From Nocardioides sp. R-C-SC26 (GTDB taxonomy: Bacteria; Actinomycetota; Actinomycetes; Propionibacteriales; Nocardioidaceae), in the NCBI RefSeq assembly GCF_021246465.1, contig NZ_JAHRHK010000005.1, forward strand, positions 104,958 to 168,957: a stretch of DNA of 64,000 nt. Reading direction: 5' to 3'. The notes below the pieces were generated by a model. It did not search any database and had not been told where the DNA came from. It worked only from the letters and a program-made list of their open reading frames with translations. The number at the start of each line of letters is the position of its first letter. The first letter of the stretch is position 1. Shown here piece after piece: positions 57,164-64,000 of the stretch. Position numbers and translations under genes: made by a program.

Positions 57164-59893
57164 TCAGTCGGCCCCCGGCGGTTCGAGCTCGCCCCGCTCG
57201 GCCAGCTCGACCAGCTCGGCCCGCCCACGCACGCCGAGCTTGGCGAAGATCCGACTCAGGTGGTTGTCGACGGTGCGCACGGACAGACCGCACGCATCCG
57301 CGATCTCACGGCTGCGGGCGCGCCGTGCCGCGAGCCGGGCGATCTCCCACTCGCGCGCCGAGAGTTCACCACTCGGTCGCCGGTGCCCGCGATGCTCGAG
57401 CCACGCGGTGACCTGGCCGTCGGACGAGACCTGCTCGGCAGCGCGCTCGAGTCGTCGGGCGGCCTCGCGAGCACCGCGCTCGCGCGACCACAGCGCCGCG
57501 GTCGTGAAGGCGTGCGCCGCCCGACCAGGCGAACCGAGGCGGGCGAGATCGGCCGCGGCGGATTCCAGGCCCTTCACGTCCCCGTCTACCAGTGCCCTCG
57601 CACGGGCCGCAAGCACGGAGAAGAACCGGCTGCGAGGTGCCTCCTCCGCGAGGACACGAGCCAACGCGGGTCCGTGCACGGTCGGTGAGAGCACCAGCAC
57701 CTCGTCGAGGGCGACCAGCCCGAGGTGGGCATGACTCTGCTCCAGCGCCCGCTCGGCGCTCGCGCGCAACGGTGCGACGTCGCCGACGGGGCTCAGCGCC
57801 ACCTCGACCCGCGCGAGGTGCAGATCGACCTTGACGTCGGTGCGCGCGGTCGCGTCCAGGGACCGCACGAGGTCGCGGGCCTGGTCGGCACGTCCGGATC
57901 TGGCCGCGCACACCGCCCGCAGGGCTCGCGCAGTGTGCTGGAGGCCGGTGAAGTCATGCCAGGCCAGATGCCGATCGGCTCGGTGGGCCAGCACGGTCGC
58001 GCGGTCGAGCTGACCGGCGTGCAGCGCGACCTCTGCCGTGGCGTAGGCCCACAGCCCCGCTCCGGGGTGGGCATTGCGCCAACAGTGCTCGCGCTGTCGG
58101 CGACCGAGTTCCTCCGCCTCGCCGAACCGGCCGTCGAACGCCAGGGCGAGGTAGCGCGACAGCATGAGCAGGTGCTCGAGGTGGTCGGGCGAGAGGTCCA
58201 GGATGCGCAGCTGGTCGAGCGCGTCGTCGACGGCCCGGTGCGCCTGGTCGATCGGACCGTCCAGGCAGGCGATCATCGCCTCGATCGCCAGGACCCCCGG
58301 TGGGTCGCCGGCAGTGGGCTGCGCAGGTTCGGCACCGACGACCGGATCGAGGTGCGGCATGCCCGCCATCAGGCGCCACTTCACCAGGTCGGCCTCGAGG
58401 AGTCGCACCGCGCTCGCATGATCCGCGTCGATCATGACGCCACCGCGCTCGCCTGGGGCGCTGGCGCGCACGTGGTCCCGCAGGTCTTCGATGATCCGCA
58501 CCGCTCGTGCGGGGTCGCCCTGTCGAACGGCCACCAGGAGGCCCAACTCCTGACCGAGCTCCGCGAGCAGCTCGACCGGGAGGCCGGAACGCACCGGCAG
58601 AGCGGACTCGGTCGGAACGGCGGGGCGCCGGTGGCCGGTCACGGCGACGTCGAGATCGTCCGCGGCACCGTCGAGATCCCCCCGTGCGATCCGGGCACGC
58701 GCGCGCACCAGGAGGTGGTGCGGATCCTCGCCCGGGCATCGGGGCTCCAGCACTGCCAGATCGTCCAGGAAACCGGCCTCCGTCGCTGCCGCCGTCGCTG
58801 CGGCGACGCGGACCGCGGGTGCGTCGCCCCGCGCTCGCAGCTCCAGCACCACGCGACGGACCAGTGTCTCGGCACCGTCCCCGTCCGGGTCCGCCGAGGA
58901 CACCGCCGCGTAGGCGCCCAGCAGCACCTCGTGCCGTGCACGGGCCCCGAGTCGCTCGACGACGCCCGCGGCGACGACGGCATCGGCAGGGACGACGACC
59001 GCCTCGCGACGCCCCCCGCCGTCCGCCTCCTCGACGCGGAGCAGCCCGGCCGCGACGCTGACGTCCACGGCGGCGAGGTCGAGGAAGCGCTCCGGCATGC
59101 GCCCGGCCACGGCGACGATCTCGATCGTGCTCCGTGCGTGGGGAACCGCCGCCAACCGGGCGTCGAGTCGCCGCCGCAGTCGCTCGGTCAGCATTCCGGG
59201 ACCTAGCCGCAGGCCCGATGGGGTCGTCACGGCGTCCGCTGTGCCGGCTTCCACCACCTCCAGCACGATGCCTGGCAACCCCCGCGAGGCGGCCAGCACC
59301 CGCGCCCCGGAGACGACGTCGAGCTCGTCACCGGCGTGGCGGGCGGCGAGAGCGAGAGTGTCGTCGGGTGTCAACGGCGCCAGGCTCACGACACCGATTC
59401 CTGCCCCGGCGGCGTCGGCGACGCTGCGGGGCAGGCCTTCCGCACTCTCGCTGGGGGCCACGACCTGGGCCCCCGCCCGCACGAGCTGGGCCACCAGCAC
59501 GCTCGTCGCCCGGTCGAGCCGGTCGACGTCGTCGACCAGGAGTACCGCCGCGTCCTCGCGCAGCAAGCGCGGGAGGGCGGTGTAGGCCGCCAACAAGTCG
59601 GCGGCATCCAGGCCGTACCGCGCTATCAGTGGTGCTGCAGGGGCGAGCGGAACTCCCGGAACGGTGTCACGACCAGCGAGGAGATCGCACTGTCGCTGGG
59701 CGTCGCGCAGCCGGTCGCACACCTCCGCGAGCAGACGGCTTCTACCGGAGTCGCGAGTGCCGACGAGGAGCGTGATCGCACCGACGGCCGCCTCGTCGAC
59801 GGCTGACAGGACGGCGCGCAGCTCAGGTGAGCGGCCCACCAGGAGCGGCGCGCGCAATGCTGGGATCCGCGCGGAGTGATCCTCGCCGTCCAC
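57164..59893 (-). CDS. LAL-type LuxR family transcriptional regulator 2
   Basis: Protein of 909 residues. N-terminal STAND/AAA ATPase with a divergent Walker A GTRDSGRS (45-52, Arg in place of the usual Lys) and Walker B AVLLVDDVDRLD. A long helical middle is rich in Ala/Leu repeats. The C-terminal LuxR HTH reads LSAREWEIARLAARRARSREIADACGLSVRTVDNHLSRIFAKLGV. GTG 59893 is 7 nt after TACGGT, so leaderless. It faces one envelope lipoprotein gene and is divergent from another; the palindrome at 59945-59959 lies between the divergent pair. The inducer is unknown. Confidence 0.9.
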   Translation of the reverse strand: MDGEDHSARIPALRAPLLVGRSPELRAVLSAVDEAAVGAITLLVGTRDSGRSRLLAEVCDRLRDAQRQCDLLAGRDTVPGVPLAPAAPLIARYGLDAADLLAAYTALPRLLREDAAVLLVDDVDRLDRATSVLVAQLVRAGAQVVAPSESAEGLPRSVADAAGAGIGVVSLAPLTPDDTLALAARHAGDELDVVSGARVLAASRGLPGIVLEVVEAGTADAVTTPSGLRLGPGMLTERLRRRLDARLAAVPHARSTIEIVAVAGRMPERFLDLAAVDVSVAAGLLRVEEADGGGRREAVVVPADAVVAAGVVERLGARARHEVLLGAYAAVSSADPDGDGAETLVRRVVLELRARGDAPAVRVAAATAAATEAGFLDDLAVLEPRCPGEDPHHLLVRARARIARGDLDGAADDLDVAVTGHRRPAVPTESALPVRSGLPVELLAELGQELGLLVAVRQGDPARAVRIIEDLRDHVRASAPGERGGVMIDADHASAVRLLEADLVKWRLMAGMPHLDPVVGAEPAQPTAGDPPGVLAIEAMIACLDGPIDQAHRAVDDALDQLRILDLSPDHLEHLLMLSRYLALAFDGRFGEAEELGRRQREHCWRNAHPGAGLWAYATAEVALHAGQLDRATVLAHRADRHLAWHDFTGLQHTARALRAVCAARSGRADQARDLVRSLDATARTDVKVDLHLARVEVALSPVGDVAPLRASAERALEQSHAHLGLVALDEVLVLSPTVHGPALARVLAEEAPRSRFFSVLAARARALVDGDVKGLESAAADLARLGSPGRAAHAFTTAALWSRERGAREAARRLERAAEQVSSDGQVTAWLEHRGHRRPSGELSAREWEIARLAARRARSREIADACGLSVRTVDNHLSRIFAKLGVRGRAELVELAERGELEPPGAD

Positions 59894-59944
59894 GGACGCG
59901 ACCGTAGCCGGTCGACGCCCCGCACGGGCCCGCTTGGCGCGATG

Positions 59945-59959
59945 GAGCAAGAACTACTC
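59945..59959. promoter_or_regulatory. LAL-type operator A
   Basis: GAGCAAGAACTACTC, centre 59952. The -10 GACCCT of the lipoprotein gene begins at 59984, 32 bp away, and the site is 44 nt from ATG 59996. On the other side the regulator's own -10 begins at 59906, 46 bp away, so any effect there would differ. Confidence 0.65.
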
Positions 59960-59995
59960 ACGCGGTCACCGACACCCGACGCCGACCCTGGTCGC

Positions 59996-60523
59996 ATGAC
60001 GACCCCTCGACGCCTGTGCCGCTCGACCTTGCTGCCCACCCTCGCACTCGGGGCGACTCTCGCGCTCGGGGCCTGCGGCGACGACCCGGCGACCGAGTTG
60101 TCGGAGCGGCTGGCCGAGAACAGCCTCGGCGGCGAGGTGGACATCGATCGGGACGGCGAGGGCTTCTCGATCACGACCGACGACGGCTCCGTTGTCGCCG
60201 GCACCGGTGCGCTGCCCGAGGGGTTCCCCGACATCCCGCTGGTGGACGGGCCGATCCTCTCGGCCGTCGCGGTCGACGGACCGGACGGGGATGCGGGCAA
60301 CGGATGGGCCGTCGGCATCACCGCCGAGGGCGAGACCTCCGCGATCGTCGCGGACGCGGCGCAGATGCTGGCCGCCGCGGGCTTCACCGCCGACGAGACG
60401 GCAGCGGTGCCCGGCATCGACATGGCTCAGCTGAGCGACGGCGACTACGAGGTCTTGGTCAGTGCCACCGCGAACGGAGACGGCACCGCCACCGTCCAGT
60501 ACGTCGTCAGCCCGAGGTCCTGA
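59996..60523 (+). CDS. Lipoprotein under a LAL-type operator
   Basis: Protein of 175 residues. Lipobox LGAC (LALGATLALGACGDD), then an acidic, beta-rich domain (GGEVDIDRDGEGFSITTDDGSVV ... GNGWAVGITAEGE ... DYEVLVSATANGDGTATVQYVV). No known family recognised and no relation to the two other small lipoproteins beyond the signal. Leaderless: GACCCT plus 6 nt. Divergent from the second LAL regulator. Confidence 0.7.
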   Translation: MTTPRRLCRSTLLPTLALGATLALGACGDDPATELSERLAENSLGGEVDIDRDGEGFSITTDDGSVVAGTGALPEGFPDIPLVDGPILSAVAVDGPDGDAGNGWAVGITAEGETSAIVADAAQMLAAAGFTADETAAVPGIDMAQLSDGDYEVLVSATANGDGTATVQYVVSPRS

Positions 60524-60537
60524 CCGCCGGTCTGCCG

Positions 60538-60597
60538 CGAACGTGACACGGGCCGGGATCGCAGCGCGATCCCGGCCCGTGCGCTCTGTCACGTTCG
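60538..60597. terminator. Double-stem bidirectional terminator
   Basis: Inner perfect 16-bp stem (60547-60562 with 60566-60581, loop AGC) nested in outer arms CGAACGTGACA (60538-60548) and TGTCACGTTCG (60587-60597). Lies between the convergent lipoprotein and secreted protein genes. Confidence 0.85.
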
Positions 60598-60605
60598 ACC
60601 GCGAG

Positions 60606-61745
60606 TCACCGAACCAGGAACGAGGAACGTGCGGACCGGCCGCTCGTGGCGCCGGCGACGGCGACGCTCCACGCGCCGCGTGCGGCCTTCTTCAGTTTGA
60701 TCGAGGCCGTGAAAGAGCCGTCGGCACGCACCCGGGCCACCGAGCTGAACGCCTTCGATCCCTTGCCGGCGCCGCCGCGCACGGCGATCCGCACCTGCTC
60801 GCCCGGACGGAACCTCGTGCCGCTGATGGCGACCTTCTTGCCGCTCTTGACCTTCTTGGTGACCTTCACCGAACCGCCGACGGCGCTCACCGCGGCCTGG
60901 ACCGCGGCGGTCTTGGTGCCGTTGGTGATGCGGACCTGGGTGTTGCCGGGGCGCAGGTACGGCGGCACCGTCACCACGGCGTCGACCTTGCCCGAGGCAT
61001 CGATGGGGACACGGGCGACGGAGATCCCGCCGATGGTGACGACGGCCTGCGCCGGCGGCGTCGTCGGCGCCTCGGTCAACAGGTTGAACGCGGTGACCCG
61101 CACGCGCTGGCCCTGGCGCAGCGCATAGGTGTCCAGCCGGATCTCCGCGGGAGCGGCAAGGTCGTAGACGGCGACGTCGAAGAATGACGGCTCGCCGAAG
61201 GCGGCATCGCAGGCGAACTTGTACTCCAGGAACTCACCCTGCTGGTCGGTGCCGGTGAACCACACCTCGACCAACGTGGGCCGCTGGGGATAGATACCGG
61301 CCCCCCACCGTGTCTCCTGCTCGATCTCGGGGATGTCGAAGGGCTGGGAGGGGTCGTAGGTCGCGGCGGGGAACGTCCGGTAGAAGTCGAGCCGCGACAC
61401 GATCTGGTTCTCGAACCGGAAGAGCACGTAGATCTGCGCATCGACCACGGTCTCGGGGATGTAGCCCGCCGGGAACACGCCGAGGTCGACCTCGGTGGTC
61501 ACGTCCTGCTCGGCGGGGATCGGCGAGGGGTGGTTCAGCCGGACGGTCGGCGACCACGGCAGATTGTCGGCGACGCGGATGTTCTGAGCCGCGGGGAACT
61601 TGCGCACCTCGCAGTCGCGGAAGTTCACGGTGCGGGTGACCTCGGCGGCCATGGCGCCGGTGGTGGCGGTGCCGACAACCGTGAGGCCGGCCGCGGTGAG
61701 GCCGCCGAGCGCGGCGATAGCGAGTGGGCGGGTGCGTCGAGACAC
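60606..61745 (-). CDS. Secreted protein of unknown function under a LAL-type operator
   Basis: Protein of 379 residues. Sec signal peptide (AIAALGGLTAAGLTVVGTATTGAMAAE). The mature N-terminal domain of about 190 residues (TVNFRDCEVRKFPAAQN, FDVAVYDL) contains two Cys. The C-terminal part resembles two Ig-like or IPT-like beta-sandwiches (RVRVTAFNLL, VKSGKKVAISGTRFRPGEQVRIAVRGG). No anchor motif, so probably released. Start GTG 61745 has a GAGGAG site 7 nt upstream. A -10 GATGCT at 61809-61804 lies 32 bp from the centre of the palindrome at 61834-61848, so it is likely a LAL target. Confidence 0.75.
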   Translation of the reverse strand: MSRRTRPLAIAALGGLTAAGLTVVGTATTGAMAAEVTRTVNFRDCEVRKFPAAQNIRVADNLPWSPTVRLNHPSPIPAEQDVTTEVDLGVFPAGYIPETVVDAQIYVLFRFENQIVSRLDFYRTFPAATYDPSQPFDIPEIEQETRWGAGIYPQRPTLVEVWFTGTDQQGEFLEYKFACDAAFGEPSFFDVAVYDLAAPAEIRLDTYALRQGQRVRVTAFNLLTEAPTTPPAQAVVTIGGISVARVPIDASGKVDAVVTVPPYLRPGNTQVRITNGTKTAAVQAAVSAVGGSVKVTKKVKSGKKVAISGTRFRPGEQVRIAVRGGAGKGSKAFSSVARVRADGSFTASIKLKKAARGAWSVAVAGATSGRSARSSFLVR

Positions 61746-61833
61746 GCGGTGACTCCTCGGGTAGGTGCTGGGCGCCGACCTCCGGCGCCACGGGTGGGAG
61801 AGGAGCATCCCGGGAGCGGCCTGTGACGTGCCT

Positions 61834-61848
61834 GAGCAAGTTCTACTC
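61834..61848. promoter_or_regulatory. LAL-type operator C, shared by two divergent promoters
   Basis: GAGCAAGTTCTACTC, centre 61841. The + side -10 TAGGTT (LAL regulator 3) starts at 61874, 33 bp away; the - side -10 GATGCT (secreted protein) starts at 61809, 32 bp away. One palindrome can thus serve both genes. Confidence 0.65.
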
Positions 61849-61886
61849 ACCGCTGACCGGCGGGCTCGTGGCCTAGGTTGGGCGCC

Positions 61887-64000
61887 GTGCTCGACAGCTC
61901 GCCCCTCGGCAGAGGTCCCATCGTCGCCGACCTGGTCGAGCGGCTGCGCGGGGACAGTGCTGTCGTCCTCGGCGCGACCGGCCTGGGTCGGACGACGGTC
62001 CTCCGTGCCGTCGCGGACGCCGGAGGAACCGCCCTGGTCGCCGGTCGAGAGTCGCTCGATCAGTCGCCGTTCGTGCCGTTCCTCGCTCTTCTCGCCGAGC
62101 ACGGACTGTCGCCGGACGACCCTCTCTCGGTGTTGGCCGGGCTTCCCTCGGCGTTGCTGGCCTCGCGCGCCCGGCTCGTCGTCGACGACATCGAGCGTCT
62201 GGATGCTGCCAGTGCCGTGCTGCTCGGGCAGAGCCTCCGGGCCGGGGTTCCGATGGTGCTGGGGCTCACCGAGATCACGGCTGCGCCCGAACCGTTGCGC
62301 GACCTCGTGCTCACCATGGCGCAGAGCCGTCTGACCCCACTCGGCGCAGACGACGCGGCGGACCTCGGTGCGCGGTGCGCGGGTGGCCCCCTCGATCCGC
62401 CGAGCGTCGCCGCGCTCTGGCGTCGCTCCCACGGCATCCCCGGCGTGATCACCGCGATCGTCGATGCCGCCGTCGCCTGCGGTGCCGTCCGCCAGACGCG
62501 AGCCGGCATCCACCTGACCCGGCTGCCGGCGACGCATACGGCGCTCGAGGCTCTTGGGCTGAGTACGGACGCGCTCGAGCGTCATCGACCCCTCCTGCAG
62601 CTGGTGGCCGTGGCGCACCGGATGCCGGTCGGGGCGCTCCCCGCGGACGAGCTCGCGGCCGCGACGGCCGATGGCGTCCTGCGCGAGGACGGCGCAGTGG
62701 CCTGGCTTCCTGCACAGCTCGCCGTCGACTGGGCGCTCGCAGAGCTGTCCGGCGAGCGTCGACGCGACCTCGCGCGGCGCGCAGTGCTCGGTCTGGACGC
62801 GGTCGCCGGCGGGGAGTCGCTCCCCTGGAGGACCCATGCCGCGCGGCTGCGGACCCTGGCTGGCGACGGCGACGCCGTCGTCGAGACGGCGCGGTGGCTG
62901 GCCTCGACCGATCGTCGCGAGGAGGCCCTGGCGCTGGTGGGAGGCAGCGAGCTCACGGCGGCCGACACCGGCAGGCGGGACGCGGTCGAGCAGCGGGAGC
63001 GGGCCGGTGGGCGCAGCGGCCTCCCCGAGCCGCCGGTGCTCCTGGCGCGCGCCGACGTGCTCGCCGACCTGGGTCTCGTCGATGCGGCGATCGCCACCCT
63101 CGACCTCGCGGCGGTCGAGGCGACCGAGTCGGAGCTGCTCGATATCACTCGCCGACTGGCAGACCTCTTGCGCGGCGGCGTCGAGGAGGACGCTGCCCTC
63201 GATCAGCGCCTTCTCGCGTTCGCGTCCCGACTCGAGGACGCAGAGCTTCGGCGCCGGTGGGAGGCGGCGGTGGCCCGTCGTCAGGTGGTGCGGGGGGCCG
63301 CGATGACATCGGAGGAGGATCCATTGGCCGCGCTGCTCCGCGAGTCGCTGACCGGTTCGCTGTCGGCAGCGCGTGCCGGATCGGGGGTGACCGACCTCGC
63401 TCCGGGCTCGCTGCCGGTGGTCGAGGCGGACACCCCCGACGAGATGTCCATGGATCGACACTTCCGGGTGCTGATCCACTTCCTCTCCCTGGTCTACGAC
63501 GGTCGACTCGTGGAGGGTCGGGAGATCGCCGAGCACGAGTACGCCCTCGCCACCCATCGCGTAGACCCCGTGTTGGGACTCTGGAGCTACAACCGCACCA
63601 AGATCGCGTTGCACGCCGGCCAGTACGAGGAGTCGGCCCGCGTCGGGACCCAGATGATGCGCGACCTGGAGTGGCGCGATCCCTTCGGGCTGCTGGTCTC
63701 CGGACGCGCGCTGCTCGCCTCGGCCGTGGCGCGACTCGGTCGGATCGTCGAGGCCGAGGCCATGATCGCCGACCTCGGTGCCATCGACGCCGATCTACCT
63801 CGCGCCCGGCTCGGCATCGCCCGCGTGCGTGCAGAGCGACTTCTGCTCGAGGGTCGCCCCCACGATGCTGCGGAGGCCCTCGCGGAAGCGGGTCGATGGG
63901 CGCTCGACCACGACGAGGCGCACAGCGGGCTGCTCGGTCTGGACGAGGCGTTCTGGTGCGATCCCACACCGGAACGTGCCCGTCCGCTGGTCGAGGCGGA
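61887..64000 (+). CDS. LAL-type LuxR family transcriptional regulator 3 (3' end outside the window)
   Basis: The frame is open from GTG 61887 to the window end, 704 residues. N-terminal STAND/AAA ATPase with divergent Walker A GATGLGRT (29-36, Arg replacing Lys) and Walker B ARLVVDDIERLD, then the long helical region (RRDLARRAVLGLD, LADLGLVDAAIATLD, ARVRAERLLLEGRPHDAAEALAEAG). The LuxR HTH is expected past the edge. GTG 61887 is 7 nt after TAGGTT, leaderless. Divergent from the secreted-protein gene, sharing operator C, so it may be autoregulated. Confidence 0.85.
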   Translation, partial: MLDSSPLGRGPIVADLVERLRGDSAVVLGATGLGRTTVLRAVADAGGTALVAGRESLDQSPFVPFLALLAEHGLSPDDPLSVLAGLPSALLASRARLVVDDIERLDAASAVLLGQSLRAGVPMVLGLTEITAAPEPLRDLVLTMAQSRLTPLGADDAADLGARCAGGPLDPPSVAALWRRSHGIPGVITAIVDAAVACGAVRQTRAGIHLTRLPATHTALEALGLSTDALERHRPLLQLVAVAHRMPVGALPADELAAATADGVLREDGAVAWLPAQLAVDWALAELSGERRRDLARRAVLGLDAVAGGESLPWRTHAARLRTLAGDGDAVVETARWLASTDRREEALALVGGSELTAADTGRRDAVEQRERAGGRSGLPEPPVLLARADVLADLGLVDAAIATLDLAAVEATESELLDITRRLADLLRGGVEEDAALDQRLLAFASRLEDAELRRRWEAAVARRQVVRGAAMTSEEDPLAALLRESLTGSLSAARAGSGVTDLAPGSLPVVEADTPDEMSMDRHFRVLIHFLSLVYDGRLVEGREIAEHEYALATHRVDPVLGLWSYNRTKIALHAGQYEESARVGTQMMRDLEWRDPFGLLVSGRALLASAVARLGRIVEAEAMIADLGAIDADLPRARLGIARVRAERLLLEGRPHDAAEALAEAGRWALDHDEAHSGLLGLDEAFWCDPTPERARPLVEA

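Noticed and set aside
61746..63614. Upstream extension of the secreted protein frame on the - strand (would give about 1000 residues)
   Set aside because: The extension is antisense to the LAL regulator, lacks homology, and skips the signal peptide start with its GAGGAG site at 61745.
1..64000. tRNA, rRNA, CRISPR, insertion sequences, prophage or defence island
   Set aside because: None seen: no transposase or integrase, no cloverleaf-like sequences with CCA ends noticed, and the RecQ fusion stands alone without defence genes.

Overview
The window is very GC-rich actinobacterial DNA, most likely from a Nocardioidaceae-type organism (Nocardioides or Aeromicrobium relative). Pointers are: third-codon G/C throughout, GTG starts, very many leaderless genes (a xANNNT -10 box 6-7 nt before the start codon), a fused AlkB-rubredoxin, a class F sortase, large ATP-binding LuxR (LAL) regulators, and dispersed GGTGGTCGAG-type palindromic repeats. 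I see no rRNA, tRNA, CRISPR array, insertion sequence or prophage. The window cuts genes at both ends. No gene-free stretch exceeds 300 bp; the longest is 14018-14294.

1-8.1 kb: molybdenum hydroxylase cluster (MobA-like transferase, XdhC chaperone, a Tat-exported molybdopterin subunit, a [2Fe-2S] subunit), then a nitroreductase, glutathione peroxidase, ACT-domain malic enzyme and an unknown membrane protein. 8.2-10.7 kb: alkane hydroxylation operon (AlkB-rubredoxin fusion, one-cluster ferredoxin, TetR regulator) with a 10-bp-arm palindrome inside the promoter. 10.7-20.9 kb: mixed housekeeping and cell surface genes (ferritin-like protein, M15 peptidase lipoprotein, quinone oxidoreductase, membrane-tailed surface protein followed by sortase, M13 peptidase, DUF2470 protein, RecQ fused to a phosphoribosyltransferase domain).

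21-24.4 kb: a collagen-like secreted protein and its neighbouring LAL regulator. 24.5-26.6 kb: divergent pirin and a GH1 protein that has lost the acid/base Glu. 26.6-39.4 kb: surface-glycan cluster with two sulfotransferases, a CgeB-like glycosyltransferase, four GT2-type transferases (two of them paralogues with a shared unknown N-domain), a PatB-like lyase, a sugar/macrolide-type O-methyltransferase and a zinc-type dehydrogenase. 39.4-47.4 kb: lipid and amino-acid metabolism (FadH-like reductase with a PadR regulator, polar amino-acid ABC transporter, methylacyl-CoA racemase, Baeyer-Villiger monooxygenase). 47.4-55.7 kb: CsbD, CPBP protease, NmrA-like protein, DEAD-box helicase with a leader ORF, then a MerR-controlled fadA-fadB beta-oxidation pair.

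56-64 kb: three small lipoproteins and one secreted protein interleaved with two more LAL regulators. The main discovery candidate is here and at 21.8 kb: a palindrome of the form GAG-YRR-N3-YRC-TC sits with its centre 32-33 bp upstream of the -10 box of five promoters (two lipoprotein genes, the secreted protein, the second LAL regulator and the collagen-like gene). This looks like an envelope regulon run by LAL regulators from a fixed class II activator position. Other notable signals are symmetric divergent leaderless promoters sharing one -10 element, an exact 32-bp hairpin repeated 29 kb apart, a hairpin pair with a compensatory base-pair swap flanking the ABC operon, and a BIME-like repeat family between convergent genes.
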